NCBI GenBank assembly: GCA_052386675.1
Contig: JBQTJX010000063.1
Span: forward strand, 7,627 to 71,626
Direction of reading: 5' to 3'
Length of the DNA: 64,000 nucleotides
From: RBG-16-66-20 sp052386675
GTDB lineage: Bacteria; Pseudomonadota; Gammaproteobacteria; Burkholderiales; SG8-39
Shown here: piece after piece, positions 17,192 to 26,632 of the stretch
Numbering within the stretch: position 1 is the stretch's first letter
Layout: each line of letters opens with the position of its first letter
Program-made: the position numbers and the translations under genes
The notes under the pieces: model-generated
Database searches by the model: none
What the model was told of the DNA's origin: nothing
The model's input: the letters and a program-made list of their open reading frames with translations, nothing else

Positions 17192-19955
17192 GGCGGCGCG
17201 CTTCTCCCCCGCCGTTCAGGTTGCTGTCGCAGCGACCACACAGGCCGGTCGCGTTGACATCGGCACGGTAGTGCCAGCAGCGACCGCATTTCGGGTTGGC
17301 GCTGGGGGTCACCAGGACACGGGTTCCTGCGCCGGCCACCTTGCGCACCGAGGCGCGCGAACTGATGAAGACGAATCTCAACTCATCGCCGAGCCTGGCA
17401 AGCGATTCAAACGCATCACCGTCGGACTCGATATCCAGCTCCGCCGCCAGCGACGACCCCACCAGCTTCGCCTCACGCTTCTCTTCTACGCGCTTCGTGA
17501 CGATGTCCCGCAACTGGCGTACGTTCCCCCATGCGTCAACAACCGCTTCTTCCAATCCGTGCGCGGGAACGGGGTGCCAAACCTCCTCGAATACGCTGGT
17601 CCCGGGACGCCCGGCGAATTTCCACGCCTCCTCCGCGGTAAAGCTGAGGATTGGCGCCATCAGTCTCAGCAGACTCTGCGTGACGTGCCACAGCGCCGAC
17701 TGTGCCGAACGGCGCGCCTTTGAATTGGCCGCGCAGGTATACAGTCGGTCCTTGAGAATATCCAGGTAGAACCCACCCAGATCCTCCGAGCAGAATCCCT
17801 GCAGCTTCTGCACCACGAGGTGGAACTGGTAGGCCCTGTAGTCGGCCGCCACCTGCTCCTGCACGCGCGACGCCAGCGCAAGCGCATAGCGGTCGATCTC
17901 GACCATCTCCGCCACCGGCACCGCATCCTTCGCCGGGTCGAAGTCTGAGGTGTTGGCGAGCAGGAAGCGCAGGGTGTTGCGGATGCGGCGGTAGCTCTCG
18001 ACCACGCGCTTCAGGATTTCGTTGGAGATCGTGAGCTCGCCCGAGTAGTCCCCGGAGGTGACCCACAGGCGCAGGATCTCGGCGCCCAGGGTGTCGGAGA
18101 TGGCCTGCGGCGCCATGCCCGTGCCCTTGGACTTCGACATCTTGCGGCCTTCCATGTCGATGACGAAGCCGTGGGTCAAAAGGCTCCTGTAGGGCGGCAC
18201 GCCGTTCATCATGCAGGAGACGAGCAGCGAGGAATGGAACCAGCCGCGATGCTGGTCGGAGCCTTCCAGGTACATGTCCGCCGGGAACGTGGATTCCGAA
18301 GCGTGCGAGCGCTTGAGCACCGTGAAGTGCGTGGAGCCCGAGTCGAACCAGACGTCGATGGTGTCCTTCACCTTCTCGTAGGTGGCCGCGTCGGCGCCGA
18401 TCAGTTCCTCGGGGCTGGTGGTCTGCCAGGACTCGATGCCGCCCTTCTCCACCCGCCTGGCCACTTCCTCCACCAGTTCCAGCGTGCGCGGATGCAGTGC
18501 GCCGGTCTCCCTGTGGACGAAGAACGGCATCGGCACGCCCCACTGGCGGGCGCGCGACAGCGTCCAGTCCGGGCGGTTGGCGATCATGCCGTGCAGGCGC
18601 GCCTTGCCCCAGCCGGGGAAGAATTCGGTCTGCTCGATGCCGCGCAACGCGCGTTCGCGCAGGCTCTCGCCATCCACCTTCTTGTCCATGGAGGCGAACC
18701 ACTGGATGGTGGCGCGCAGGATCACCGGCGTCTTGTGGCGCCAGCAGTGCATGTAGCTGTGGACATGCTTCCAGTCCACCGCCATGAGCGCGCCCTTCGC
18801 CTCCAGCGCCTTGACGATCTTCGGATTCGCATCCCAGATCGACAGGCCGCCGAACTCGGGCAGCGTGGAGGCGTACTTGCCGTCGCCCATCACCGGGGTC
18901 AGGATTTCGTCGTCCTTCATGCCGTAGCGGCGGCAGGATTCGAAGTCCTCGACGCCGTAGGCCGGCGCCGAGTGCACGATGCCGGTGCCGGTCTCGGTGG
19001 TCACGTACTCGCCGAGGTACACCGGCGAGGCGCGGCCATGGAGCGGGTGGCGAAATACCAGGTTCTCCAGTGCCTTGCCCTTGCAACTGCCCAGCTTCGT
19101 CCCGGACAGCTTGTAGCGCGCGAGGCAGGCCTCCTGCAGCCGGGCGGCGAGGATCAGCGCGCCACGCTCGGTCTGCACCAGGTTGTACTCCAGCTCCGGG
19201 TGCACGTTGAGTGCCTGATTGGCGGGGATGGTCCAGGGCGTGGTAGTCCAGATCACTGCGAAGGCCATGCCCGGCGCGGCCGCGCCGAACAGCGACGACA
19301 GTTTCTCCGGTTCGGTGCACTCGAAGGCGACATCCACCGCCGGATCCTTGCGGTCCTCGTACTCCACTTCAGCCTCGGCCAGCGCCGAGCCGCAGTCGAA
19401 GCACCAGTTCACCGGCTTCAGGCCCCGGTAGATGTAGCCTTTGGCGAGCAGTAGCCCCAGGCCGCGGATTTCATCGGCTTCGTTGCCGTAGGCCATCGTG
19501 AGGTACGGGTTGTCCCAGTCCCCCAGTACGCCCAGGCGCTGGAAATCCTTCTTCTGGCTCGCGATCTGCTCTGTGGCGTAGGCGCGGCACAGGCGCTGGG
19601 TCTCTCCTGCGGGCAGGTTCTTGCCGTGCAGCTTCTCGATCTGCACTTCGATCGGCATGCCATGGCAGTCCCATCCCGGCACGTAGGGCGCGTCGAATCC
19701 CGCCAGCATCTTCGACTTGACGATGACGTCCTTCAGGATCTTGTTTACCGCGTGGCCGATGTGGATGGCGCCGTTGGCGTAGGGCGGGCCGTCGTGCAGC
19801 ACGAAGCGCGGCCGGCCCTTCGCGGCGGCGCGCAGGCGCTTGTAGACGCCGTTCTCGTTCCATTCCTGCACCCATTGCGGCTCGCGCTTCGCGAGGTCGC
19901 CCCGCATCGGGAACGGCGTGTCCGGCAGGTTCAATGTGTTCTTGTAATCAGCCAT
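17184..19955 (-). CDS. ileS: Isoleucine--tRNA ligase
   Basis: A 923-residue class I synthetase. HIGH is at residues 65-68 (PYANGAIHIGHAVNK), KMSKS in GRKMSKSKGTGMAP near residue 600, the editing domain lies between them (GTGIVHSAPAYGVEDF), and a C-terminal zinc knuckle is formed by CGRCWHYRADVNATGLCGRC. The start MADYKNTLNLPDTPFPMRG matches the family; a longer upstream frame overlaps ribF. It sits between ribF and lspA with short overlaps on both sides. Confidence 0.97.
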   Translation of the reverse strand: MADYKNTLNLPDTPFPMRGDLAKREPQWVQEWNENGVYKRLRAAAKGRPRFVLHDGPPYANGAIHIGHAVNKILKDVIVKSKMLAGFDAPYVPGWDCHGMPIEVQIEKLHGKNLPAGETQRLCRAYATEQIASQKKDFQRLGVLGDWDNPYLTMAYGNEADEIRGLGLLLAKGYIYRGLKPVNWCFDCGSALAEAEVEYEDRKDPAVDVAFECTEPEKLSSLFGAAAPGMAFAVIWTTTPWTIPANQALNVHPELEYNLVQTERGALILAARLQEACLARYKLSGTKLGSCKGKALENLVFRHPLHGRASPVYLGEYVTTETGTGIVHSAPAYGVEDFESCRRYGMKDDEILTPVMGDGKYASTLPEFGGLSIWDANPKIVKALEAKGALMAVDWKHVHSYMHCWRHKTPVILRATIQWFASMDKKVDGESLRERALRGIEQTEFFPGWGKARLHGMIANRPDWTLSRARQWGVPMPFFVHRETGALHPRTLELVEEVARRVEKGGIESWQTTSPEELIGADAATYEKVKDTIDVWFDSGSTHFTVLKRSHASESTFPADMYLEGSDQHRGWFHSSLLVSCMMNGVPPYRSLLTHGFVIDMEGRKMSKSKGTGMAPQAISDTLGAEILRLWVTSGDYSGELTISNEILKRVVESYRRIRNTLRFLLANTSDFDPAKDAVPVAEMVEIDRYALALASRVQEQVAADYRAYQFHLVVQKLQGFCSEDLGGFYLDILKDRLYTCAANSKARRSAQSALWHVTQSLLRLMAPILSFTAEEAWKFAGRPGTSVFEEVWHPVPAHGLEEAVVDAWGNVRQLRDIVTKRVEEKREAKLVGSSLAAELDIESDGDAFESLARLGDELRFVFISSRASVRKVAGAGTRVLVTPSANPKCGRCWHYRADVNATGLCGRCDSNLNGGGEARRHA

Positions 19956-20901
19956 GTTTCCATTCGATCCTCGAAAACCATTCCCGAGCGCGCGCCGCAT
20001 CTTCCTCTATGGCGTCGCGCAATGCCGGCAGTCCGCCGTATTTCTTCTCGTCCCTCAGCTTGGCGAGGAACGCCACCCTGAGGTGCCGGCCGTAGATCGC
20101 GCCGGCGAAATCGAACAGGTGCACCTCCAGCAGTGGTGCGGCGCTTTCCTTCACCGTCGGCCGCCGACCCACGCTTGCCACGCCCTTCAGCTTCTGCCGC
20201 GTCTCCTCGAGTTCCACCTCTACGACGAAGATGCCGGCCAACGGCGACTTGCGCCGCAGCACGATGTTCGCGGTAGGGAATCCCAGCTCGCGCCCCAGCT
20301 TCTCGCCGTGCGCCACCCGGCCGCTCATCGTGTAGCGGCGCCCGAGCAGACGTTCGGCGCGGGCGAAATCCCCGGCCGACAGCGCTTCGCGAACGGCGGA
20401 ACTGGAGATCCGCTCGCCACCGTCCAGCACGTCCGGCATGGCCTCGACCTCGAAGCCCAGCGCCGCGCCCGAGGCCTGCAACTGCACGAAATCGCCGGCG
20501 CGCTTCGCGCCGTAGCGGAAGTCCCGCCCCACCAGCAGCCAGCGCGCGCCCAGGCCCCCGGCCAGCACCTCCGAGACAAAGCGCTCGGGCGCCATGCCCG
20601 CCAGAGGCGCCCCGAAGCGCAGCACGTGCACCCGGTCCACGCCCGCCTCGGCGATCAGTTCCAGCTTCTCGCGCAGGCGGGCAAGCCTCGTGGGCGCGGA
20701 TCCGGGGGCGAAGAATTCCCGCGGGTGCGGCTCGAAGGTGACGGCGCAGGACGCCAGCTTGCGGCCGCGCGCTTCGCGCACGAGCCGATCCAGCATCGCC
20801 CGGTGACCACGGTGCACACCGTCGAAATTCCCGACCGTGACCGCGTGACCGGCAACGGCGCGCGCGGCAGTTCGCGGCAGGTGTCCGTGCGTGACGACCA
20901 T
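19948..20901 (-). CDS. ribF: Bifunctional riboflavin kinase/FAD synthetase
   Basis: A 317-residue enzyme making FMN and FAD. The N-terminal FAD synthetase nucleotidyltransferase has VTVGNFDGVHRGHRAML and the TFEPHPREFF strand; the C-terminal flavokinase has GRVAHGEKLGRELGFPTANI and GVASVGRRPTVKE. It overlaps ileS by 8 bases and is the first gene of the ribF-ileS-lspA-HD-ispH set. A TATAAT lies 19 bases before its ATG. Confidence 0.96.
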   Translation of the reverse strand: MVVTHGHLPRTAARAVAGHAVTVGNFDGVHRGHRAMLDRLVREARGRKLASCAVTFEPHPREFFAPGSAPTRLARLREKLELIAEAGVDRVHVLRFGAPLAGMAPERFVSEVLAGGLGARWLLVGRDFRYGAKRAGDFVQLQASGAALGFEVEAMPDVLDGGERISSSAVREALSAGDFARAERLLGRRYTMSGRVAHGEKLGRELGFPTANIVLRRKSPLAGIFVVEVELEETRQKLKGVASVGRRPTVKESAAPLLEVHLFDFAGAIYGRHLRVAFLAKLRDEKKYGGLPALRDAIEEDAARAREWFSRIEWKHG

Positions 20902-20920
20902 CTAAGCGCTAAAATGCTGA

Positions 20921-20926
20921 ATTATA
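20921..20926 (-). promoter_or_regulatory. -10 box for the ribF-ileS-lspA-HD-ispH operon
   Basis: TATAAT on the minus strand, giving an expected leader of about 13 nt before the ribF ATG. No Shine-Dalgarno and no clear -35 are visible. The 50-bp divergent gap also serves the DUF962 gene on the plus strand. Confidence 0.5.
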
Positions 20927-20951
20927 GCGGTTATCGCGAGGATCGCCGGCC

Positions 20952-21488
20952 ATGAAAACACTCGAGGACCAGATGTCTTTCTACGCGGCCTACCATCAGG
21001 ATCCGCGCAACAAGGCGACGCATTTCTTCGGCGTGCCGGCGATCGCGGTGTCGCTGATGATCCCGCTGGGCTGGTTGCGTCTGGACGTGGGCGGGCTTGA
21101 ACTGACCGGCGCGCTCGTCGTTGCTTCCGTGCTGCTCGCCTATTTCCTGCTGCTCGACATCCCGCTCGGACTGGCGATGTGCGTGCTGTTCGGCCTCGCG
21201 CTCTGGGCCACGGACCCGATTGCGCAGGCGCCGCTCGCCACCGGCCTCGCCTGGTTCCTGGCGCTGTTCATCGGCGGCTGGATCGTCCAGCTCTGGGGCC
21301 ACGTCTACGAAGGCAGGAAGCCCGCGCTCGTGGACAATCTGTTCCAGGTCTTCGTCGCGCCGATTTTCCTCGCCGCCGAGGTGTTCTTCGCGCTGGGCTA
21401 CAAGCCCCGGCTGCACGAGGCGGTGCAGAAGCGGGCGCTCGAAATGCGCGCGGCGGCGCTCAGTTCAGGCGCGCGCAGCGCTGCGTGA
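20952..21488 (+). CDS. DUF962/Mpo1-like membrane protein
   Basis: A 178-residue protein of the Mpo1/YGL010w family with four membrane segments. The family motifs are at the N-terminus, YAAYHQDPRNKATHFFGVP, and in the second half, GHVYEGRKPALVDN; their histidines are the iron ligands in yeast Mpo1, a dioxygenase in alpha-oxidation of 2-hydroxy fatty acids. The bacterial substrate is unknown. Its end overlaps the convergent SirB1-like gene by 29 bases. Confidence 0.82.
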   Translation: MKTLEDQMSFYAAYHQDPRNKATHFFGVPAIAVSLMIPLGWLRLDVGGLELTGALVVASVLLAYFLLLDIPLGLAMCVLFGLALWATDPIAQAPLATGLAWFLALFIGGWIVQLWGHVYEGRKPALVDNLFQVFVAPIFLAAEVFFALGYKPRLHEAVQKRALEMRAAALSSGARSAA

Positions 21489-22311
21489 GTTCCACGGTGC
21501 TGGCCCGGATCTCGTCCGCGTCCGGCGCCCCGGGCTCGCGCGCGAGGTAGTCCGTCAGGTCCTGCAAAGCCGGACGCCAGCATTCCAGCTGCTGGTAGAC
21601 CAGGCCGCGGTCGCGCAGGTCCGAGGTCGAGTCCGGCGCCACGATCAGCATCCGGTTGAGCACCTCCAGCAGTCGCTCCGGCTGGCTCTTCTCGCGGTAG
21701 ATGCCCTTCAGGTTGCGCAGCAGCCGCGCCAGGATCTGGCGCTTGCCGGCGGGCTCCAGGAAGGTCTCCAGCGGCAATTGCTCCACGGGCACGTTACCGG
21801 TGGCGCCGGGCGGAACGACACGCTTCAGGCGTGCGCGCAACTCGTCCTCCGACTGCGGCATGCCGCCTGCGAACGGGTCCAGCACCAGGGTGCCGCCGCG
21901 CACGCGCAGCCGCACCAGGAAATGCCCCGGGAACGACACGCCCTCCATAGGCAGACCGATGCGGCGGCCGATCTCGATATAGAGCACCGCGAGCGTGATC
22001 GGGATGCCGGTGCGCCGGTCAATTACCTCGTTGAGGTAGGAGTTGCGCGGGTCGTAGTAGTCGCGGGTGTTGCCGACGTAGCCCAGGTCGTCGAACAGGA
22101 ACTCGTTGAGCGCCACCACCTTCTCCTCGGGGGCGATGTCCACGCCGAGGCGCGAAGCGAGGCGCCGGGCGTGGCGCTCCAGCTCGCCCACGTAGCCCTC
22201 CACGTCCAGCGCCGGGTAGGCATCTTCGGCCACCAGCAGGCAGGCGCGGGCGAGGTCGATCCGGTCGTCGTCCTCGCCGATGGCCCTGGTGAATGTCGCC
22301 AGCGAATCCAT
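21460..22311 (-). CDS. SirB1-family protein with transglutaminase-like core and TPR-like tail
   Basis: A 283-residue protein. The first two thirds carry the SirB1/YchA transglutaminase-like pattern: NEFLFDDLGYVGNTRDYYD, NSYLNEVIDRRTGIPITLAVLY, GVSFPGHFLVRL and LDPFAGG. The last third reads as tetratricopeptide-like helices (RNLKGIYREKSQPERLLEVLNRML, DRGLVYQQLECWRPALQDL). No catalytic Cys is seen at the transglutaminase position, as in other SirB1 members. It is 10 bases downstream of murJ. Function unknown. Confidence 0.8.
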   Translation of the reverse strand: MDSLATFTRAIGEDDDRIDLARACLLVAEDAYPALDVEGYVGELERHARRLASRLGVDIAPEEKVVALNEFLFDDLGYVGNTRDYYDPRNSYLNEVIDRRTGIPITLAVLYIEIGRRIGLPMEGVSFPGHFLVRLRVRGGTLVLDPFAGGMPQSEDELRARLKRVVPPGATGNVPVEQLPLETFLEPAGKRQILARLLRNLKGIYREKSQPERLLEVLNRMLIVAPDSTSDLRDRGLVYQQLECWRPALQDLTDYLAREPGAPDADEIRASTVELTQRCARLN

Positions 22312-22321
22312 GGCCGCCAGC

Positions 22322-23860
22322 CTACTCCGCCCCGCGGCGCGAGAAATCCCGCAAACGGAACCCGAATGCCGCGAGGCAGGCGCCGTAGACGCCCAGGCCC
22401 AACAGCACGAGCCCGCCCAGGGCCAGCACCCTTTCCTGCCAGTGCGCCGCCAGCCACCAGGCGCTGTCGCCCATGGCGGCCGCGAGCGCGGCGGACATGG
22501 CCCCGGCCGACACCGCGAGCTTCAGGGAAAACCCGATCCAGCCTGGTTGCGGCGTGTAGATACCATGCCGCCTCAGGCCGCGGTAGAGCAATGCGGCGTT
22601 GAGCAGCGCGCCCAGCGCGATCGCCAGGGCGAGCCCGGCGTGCTTAAGAGGCCCGATAAGCGCCGCGTTGAAGAGTTGCGTTGCGATCAGCGTGATGATG
22701 CCGATGCGCACCGGCGTGGCCACGTTCTGCCTCGCATAGAAGCCCGGCGCGAGGATCTTCACCAGGATCATGCCCACCAGCCCGGCGCTGTAGGCGACCA
22801 GCGCCTCGCGAGTCGCCCAAGCGTCCGCGGCGCCGAAGCGCCCGTACTGGAACAGCGTCGCCACCAGCGGAAGGGCCAGGACCGCAAGCGCCGCCGCCGC
22901 CGGCAGCGCCAGGAGCAGCGTCAGGCGCAGGCCCCAGTCGAGCAGGCGGCCGTAGCCATCGTGGTCCGCGGCGGCGTGATAGCGCGACAGGCTGGGCAGC
23001 AGGATGGTGCCCAGGGCGACGCCGAGAAGGCCCGCGGGAAACTCCATCAGGCGGTCGGCGTAGTAGAGCCAGGACACGCTGCCGGTGACCAGGAAGGAGG
23101 CGAACACGGTGTTGATGAGCAAAGACACCTGGCTCACCGAAACGCCGAACACAGCCGGCGCCATGAGCTTCAGCACCCTGCGCATGCCCTGGTGCGCGAG
23201 GTTCAGCCGCCAGCGCGGCAGCATGCCGATCCGGGCCAGGGCCGGGAGTTGAAGGACCAGCTGCAGCACCCCCCCGGCAAAGACGGCCCAGGCCAGCACC
23301 AGCACCGGCGGCTCGAAGCGGTCGGCGAAGAACGCGGCGCCAACGATGAACGAGACATTGAGCAGGGCCGGGGTGACCGCGGGCACCGCGAACCGGCTCC
23401 AGGTGTTCAGGACCCCAGCGGCGAGCGCCACCAGCGAGATGAACACGATGTAGGGGAAGGTGATGCGCAGCATGGCCACCGTGAGCGCGAACTTTCCGGG
23501 CTCCTCGGCGAAGCCCGGGGCGGTAAGGTGGACGATGAACGGGGCGGCGATGACGCCCAGCGCCGCGGTGGCCAGCAAGGCGAGGAACAGGACCGTGAAG
23601 ACGCAGTCCACCAGTTCCCGGACCTCCTCCGGGACCTGCCGGGCCTTCGCCTCCCCCAGGATGGGCACGAACGCCTGGGAGAAAGCCCCCTCCCCGAACA
23701 GCCGCCGCAGCAGGTTGGGGATACGGAAGGCGACGAAGAAGGCGTCGGTCACCAGGCCGGCGCCGAATACGCGGGCGATGAAGAAGTCCCGGACGAAGCC
23801 CAGCACCCGGGATACCAGGGTCAGGCTGCTGACGGTGGCGAGGGCGCGAAGCAGGTTCAT
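22322..23860 (-). CDS. murJ: Lipid II flippase MurJ
   Basis: A 512-residue MOP-superfamily transporter with about 14 membrane helices that flips lipid II to the periplasmic face. The N-terminus MNLLRALATVSSLTLVSRVLGFVRD and the GEGAFSQAFVP segment are conserved; charged residues in the first helices are as expected. Its neighbour rpsT is divergent, the arrangement common in betaproteobacteria. Confidence 0.95.
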   Translation of the reverse strand: MNLLRALATVSSLTLVSRVLGFVRDFFIARVFGAGLVTDAFFVAFRIPNLLRRLFGEGAFSQAFVPILGEAKARQVPEEVRELVDCVFTVLFLALLATAALGVIAAPFIVHLTAPGFAEEPGKFALTVAMLRITFPYIVFISLVALAAGVLNTWSRFAVPAVTPALLNVSFIVGAAFFADRFEPPVLVLAWAVFAGGVLQLVLQLPALARIGMLPRWRLNLAHQGMRRVLKLMAPAVFGVSVSQVSLLINTVFASFLVTGSVSWLYYADRLMEFPAGLLGVALGTILLPSLSRYHAAADHDGYGRLLDWGLRLTLLLALPAAAALAVLALPLVATLFQYGRFGAADAWATREALVAYSAGLVGMILVKILAPGFYARQNVATPVRIGIITLIATQLFNAALIGPLKHAGLALAIALGALLNAALLYRGLRRHGIYTPQPGWIGFSLKLAVSAGAMSAALAAAMGDSAWWLAAHWQERVLALGGLVLLGLGVYGACLAAFGFRLRDFSRRGAE

Positions 23861-23873
23861 GCGGGGGGGATCA

Positions 23874-23882
23874 TGCTAAAAT
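23874..23882 (+). promoter_or_regulatory. Extended -10 promoter element of rpsT
   Basis: TGCTAAAAT: an extended -10 TGN followed by TAAAAT at 23877-23882, 28 bases before the rpsT ATG. A -35 hexamer is not convincing. The short leader holds CGGATG as the only SD-like sequence. Confidence 0.5.
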
Positions 23883-23910
23883 CCGGCCCCTTTCAAAGTT
23901 CGGATGTCCC

Positions 23911-24174
23911 ATGGCAAATATCAAGTCCGCGCAGAAGCGCGCCCGCCAGGCGGTGGAGCGTCGCGCCCGCAATGTCAGCCTGCGCACCGCCGCGCGCAGC
24001 GCCATCAAGGACGTCAAGAAGGCGATCGCCGCCGGCGACAAGAAGGCCGCCGCCGCCGCGCTGGCCAAGTCGCAGGCCGTCATCGACCGCGTGGTCGGCA
24101 AGGGCGTGCTGCACAAGAACGCCGCGTCGCGCCACAAGAGCCGCCTCGCGAGCGCCATCAAGGCGCTGCCCTAG
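23911..24174 (+). CDS. rpsT: 30S ribosomal protein S20
   Basis: An 87-residue, lysine/arginine-rich protein beginning MANIKSAQKRARQ and ending with GVLHKNAASRHKSRLASAIKAL, both diagnostic of S20, which binds 16S rRNA early in 30S assembly. It is monocistronic, with its own promoter and a hairpin at its end shared with the convergent DUF3579 gene. Confidence 0.97.
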   Translation: MANIKSAQKRARQAVERRARNVSLRTAARSAIKDVKKAIAAGDKKAAAAALAKSQAVIDRVVGKGVLHKNAASRHKSRLASAIKALP

Positions 24175-24180
24175 CCACGA

Positions 24181-24204
24181 AGGACAGGGTCCCCACCCCG
24201 TCCT
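24181..24204. terminator. Hairpin at the rpsT/DUF3579 convergent end
   Basis: AGGACAGGGT (24181-24190) pairs with ACCCCGTCCT (24195-24204) around CCCC, a 10-bp stem with one A-C mismatch. It starts 6 bases after the rpsT stop and runs into the stop codon of the opposing gene. There is no T-run, so termination strength is uncertain. Confidence 0.45.
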
Positions 24205-24541
24205 AATCCGTGTCCCCGGACCGCTGCAGCTTTGCGAGCTCGGTCCGGTTGGCGATGCGCCCGTCGCGCGTTTCCAGTTCGTTGTCCTTCGCGAAGCTGA
24301 GCAGGAACCGGTACGCCATCGGCTCGAGTTCCTCGAGCCGCACGTCCACCACCACGCAGCGAACCCCGGCGGAATTGATCGGATGCACGTAGGGCGAGTA
24401 CTGCATGCGATTGTCGCCGCCGAAAGCCGCCATCACGCCGCACAGGCGCTCGGCCCAGTCGCTGGGCCGGAACGGCCTTCCGTCCAGGGTCACGCCCCGG
24501 ATGACGAACTCCACCACGCTGTCGCCGGCCTGCTCGGGCAT
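24203..24541 (-). CDS. DUF3579 family protein
   Basis: A 112-residue protein matching the betaproteobacterial DUF3579 family throughout: EFVIRGVTLDGRPFRPSDWA, ERLCGVMAAFG, YSPYVHPI, VVVDVRLEELEPMAYRFLL, FAKDNELETRDGR. It is encoded next to rpsT in many of these genomes; function unknown. A TATGAT lies 5 nt before its ATG. Confidence 0.85.
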   Translation of the reverse strand: MPEQAGDSVVEFVIRGVTLDGRPFRPSDWAERLCGVMAAFGGDNRMQYSPYVHPINSAGVRCVVVDVRLEELEPMAYRFLLSFAKDNELETRDGRIANRTELAKLQRSGDTD

Positions 24542-24563
24542 GCGAAATCATAGCCCATAGCCC

Positions 24564-26546
24564 ATGGCCAAACCGCTGAGCCGCATTCTCGTCATCGAGG
24601 ACGAGCCGCTCGTCCTGCGCGAGATCCTGAAGGGGCTGAACGCCGCTGCGCGCTCGCTGGACAACCCCTTCGGCATTGCGTTCGGCGGCGTCGCCACTGC
24701 GGCGGAGGCGCTGGCGGCGATCGAGTCCGACGGTGACATCCAGGCGGTGATCGTCGACGACAAGCTGTACACCCTGACCGGCAACGGTAGCCGCTCGGGC
24801 GCCAAGACGCTGCAGATGTCGGCGCTGGAACTGGTCCAGCGCATCACCGGCTTCCGCCCGGAACTGAACGTCTACATCCTGATTGCAAAAGAGCAGGAGG
24901 ATGAGGTGGTGGACGCCCTGTTCACCGAGGCAGTGGACGGCTATTTCTACCGCGAGGAGCGCGACTACCGCGGCATCTACCGCATCCTCAACGCCCAGGT
25001 CCAGGAAAAGGCGCGCACGCCCTTCACCGACCAGTTGAAGAACTACGTCTGGATGGCCAAGGACCAGTGGCATACGCCGGGACATTCCTCCGGCGAATCG
25101 CTGCGCGGCAGCCCGTGGGTGAACGACTTCTACGAATTCATGGGCGACCACGTCTTCGATGCCGACCTGTCCGTTTCCGTGCCGATGCTGGATTCCCTGA
25201 TGGAGCCAAAGGGCGTCATCGCCGAGGCCCAGGCGATGGCGGCCAAGGCCTTCGGCGCGCGGCGCACCTTCTTCGCCACCAACGGCACCTCGACCGCGAA
25301 CAAGGTCATCTTCCAGACCCTGCTCGCCCCGGGCGAGAAGCTGCTGCTGGACCGCAACTGCCACAAGAGCGTGCACCACGGCGTGGTGCTCTCCGGCGCG
25401 CAACCGGTGTACCTGGACAGCGCGCTGAACCGCAGATTCGGCCTCTACGGGCCGGTGCCGAAGAAGACCATCCTCGAGGCCATCCGCCGCCACCCGGACG
25501 CCGAGGCGCTGATCCTCACCTCCTGCACCTACGACGGCCTGCGCTACGACCTCGCGCCCATCGTCGAAGCCGCGCACGCAAACGGCATCAAGGTGATCGT
25601 GGACGAGGCCTGGTACGGCTTCGCCCGCTTCCACCCCGAATTCCGGCCCACCGCGATGGAGGCGGGCGCGGACTACGCGACGCAGTCCACGCACAAGGTG
25701 CTGTCGGCCTTCTCGCAGGCCTCCATGATCCACGTCAACGACCCGGGGTTCCGCGAGCACCTGTTCCGCGAGAACTTCAACATGCACACCTCCACTTCGC
25801 CGCAGTACGCGCTGATCGCGAGCCTGGACGTGGCGCGCAAGCAGGCGGTGATGGAGGGCTACAAGCTGCTGCAGCGGACCCTCATGCTCGCGCGCGAGCT
25901 GCGCCAGCAGATCAACTCCACCGGTGTGTTCCGCGTGCTGGAACTGGAGGACCTGCTGCCCGAGGAGGTCCGCCACGACGGGATACGGCTGGACCCCACC
26001 AAGGTGACGGTCGACGTGTCCGGCTGCGGCTACACCGTGGACGAGCTACAGAAGGAACTGTTCGACCGCTACAACATCCAGATCGAGAAGAGCACCTTCA
26101 ACACCATCACCCTGCTGCTGACCATCGGCACCACGCGCTCCAAGGTTTCGCGGCTGTACGACGCACTGATGCGGATCGCGCGCGAAAAGCGCGCGACGCG
26201 GCGCCTGGTGCGCACCCCCGAGATCCCCGCCTTCACGAAGCTGCGCTACCTGCCGCGCGACGCCTACTACTGCGGCGGCGAGCTGGTGCCCATCTTCGAC
26301 GACCAGGAGCGCGTCAACCGGGCCTTGCGCGGGCGCGTCTGCGCCGACGGCATCGTGCCCTACCCGCCCGGCATCCCGGTGCTGGTGCCAGGCCAGCTCA
26401 TCACCCCGGCCATTGCCGATTACCTTGCCAACCTGCTGCGCTCGCAGAAACGCATCGAACTGCACGGCATCGTGCACGAGGGCTACCAGCCTTGCGTGCG
26501 GGCGCTCAAGACCGGCGAAGAGAACGCCCTGCGCCGCATCGGCTGA
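24564..26546 (+). CDS. Orn/Lys/Arg decarboxylase (fold-type I PLP enzyme)
   Basis: A 660-residue decarboxylase. The N-terminal wing domain (residues 1-125) reads like a receiver or flavodoxin fold (RILVIEDEPLVLREIL, AVIVDDKLY). The PLP core has THKVLSAFSQASMIHV with the Schiff-base lysine at about K378, WHTPGHSSG, NGTSTANKV, DRNCHKSVHHG and DEAWYG. A C-terminal domain with ELHGIVHEGYQP closes it. It is shorter than AdiA/LdcC (about 715-755). Substrate could be arginine, lysine or ornithine; the following argD and argF favour an arginine/ornithine link. A terminator follows. Confidence 0.88.
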   Translation: MAKPLSRILVIEDEPLVLREILKGLNAAARSLDNPFGIAFGGVATAAEALAAIESDGDIQAVIVDDKLYTLTGNGSRSGAKTLQMSALELVQRITGFRPELNVYILIAKEQEDEVVDALFTEAVDGYFYREERDYRGIYRILNAQVQEKARTPFTDQLKNYVWMAKDQWHTPGHSSGESLRGSPWVNDFYEFMGDHVFDADLSVSVPMLDSLMEPKGVIAEAQAMAAKAFGARRTFFATNGTSTANKVIFQTLLAPGEKLLLDRNCHKSVHHGVVLSGAQPVYLDSALNRRFGLYGPVPKKTILEAIRRHPDAEALILTSCTYDGLRYDLAPIVEAAHANGIKVIVDEAWYGFARFHPEFRPTAMEAGADYATQSTHKVLSAFSQASMIHVNDPGFREHLFRENFNMHTSTSPQYALIASLDVARKQAVMEGYKLLQRTLMLARELRQQINSTGVFRVLELEDLLPEEVRHDGIRLDPTKVTVDVSGCGYTVDELQKELFDRYNIQIEKSTFNTITLLLTIGTTRSKVSRLYDALMRIAREKRATRRLVRTPEIPAFTKLRYLPRDAYYCGGELVPIFDDQERVNRALRGRVCADGIVPYPPGIPVLVPGQLITPAIADYLANLLRSQKRIELHGIVHEGYQPCVRALKTGEENALRRIG

Positions 26547-26575
26547 CAAGCCTCTGACCCTCTGATAGCATCCAG

Positions 26576-26601
26576 AAAACGGCGGCATGGGCCGCCGTTT
26601 T
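26576..26601 (+). terminator. Rho-independent terminator after the decarboxylase gene
   Basis: AAAACGGCGGC (26576-26586) pairs perfectly with GCCGCCGTTTT (26591-26601) across an ATGG loop, giving an 11-bp GC-rich stem flanked by A-run and T-run. It lies 30 bases after the decarboxylase stop and separates that gene from argD. Confidence 0.85.
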
Positions 26602-26632
26602 GCTTTGGTGCGCCAGGACAAGGAGCCATGCC

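Noticed and set aside
17536..19454. Long frames on both strands within ileS (594 and 427 codons)
   Set aside because: Shadow frames of the conserved isoleucyl-tRNA synthetase gene.
25067..26557. A 496-codon plus-strand frame inside the decarboxylase gene
   Set aside because: Out-of-frame reading of the same strand. The decarboxylase frame carries all motifs, including the PLP lysine.
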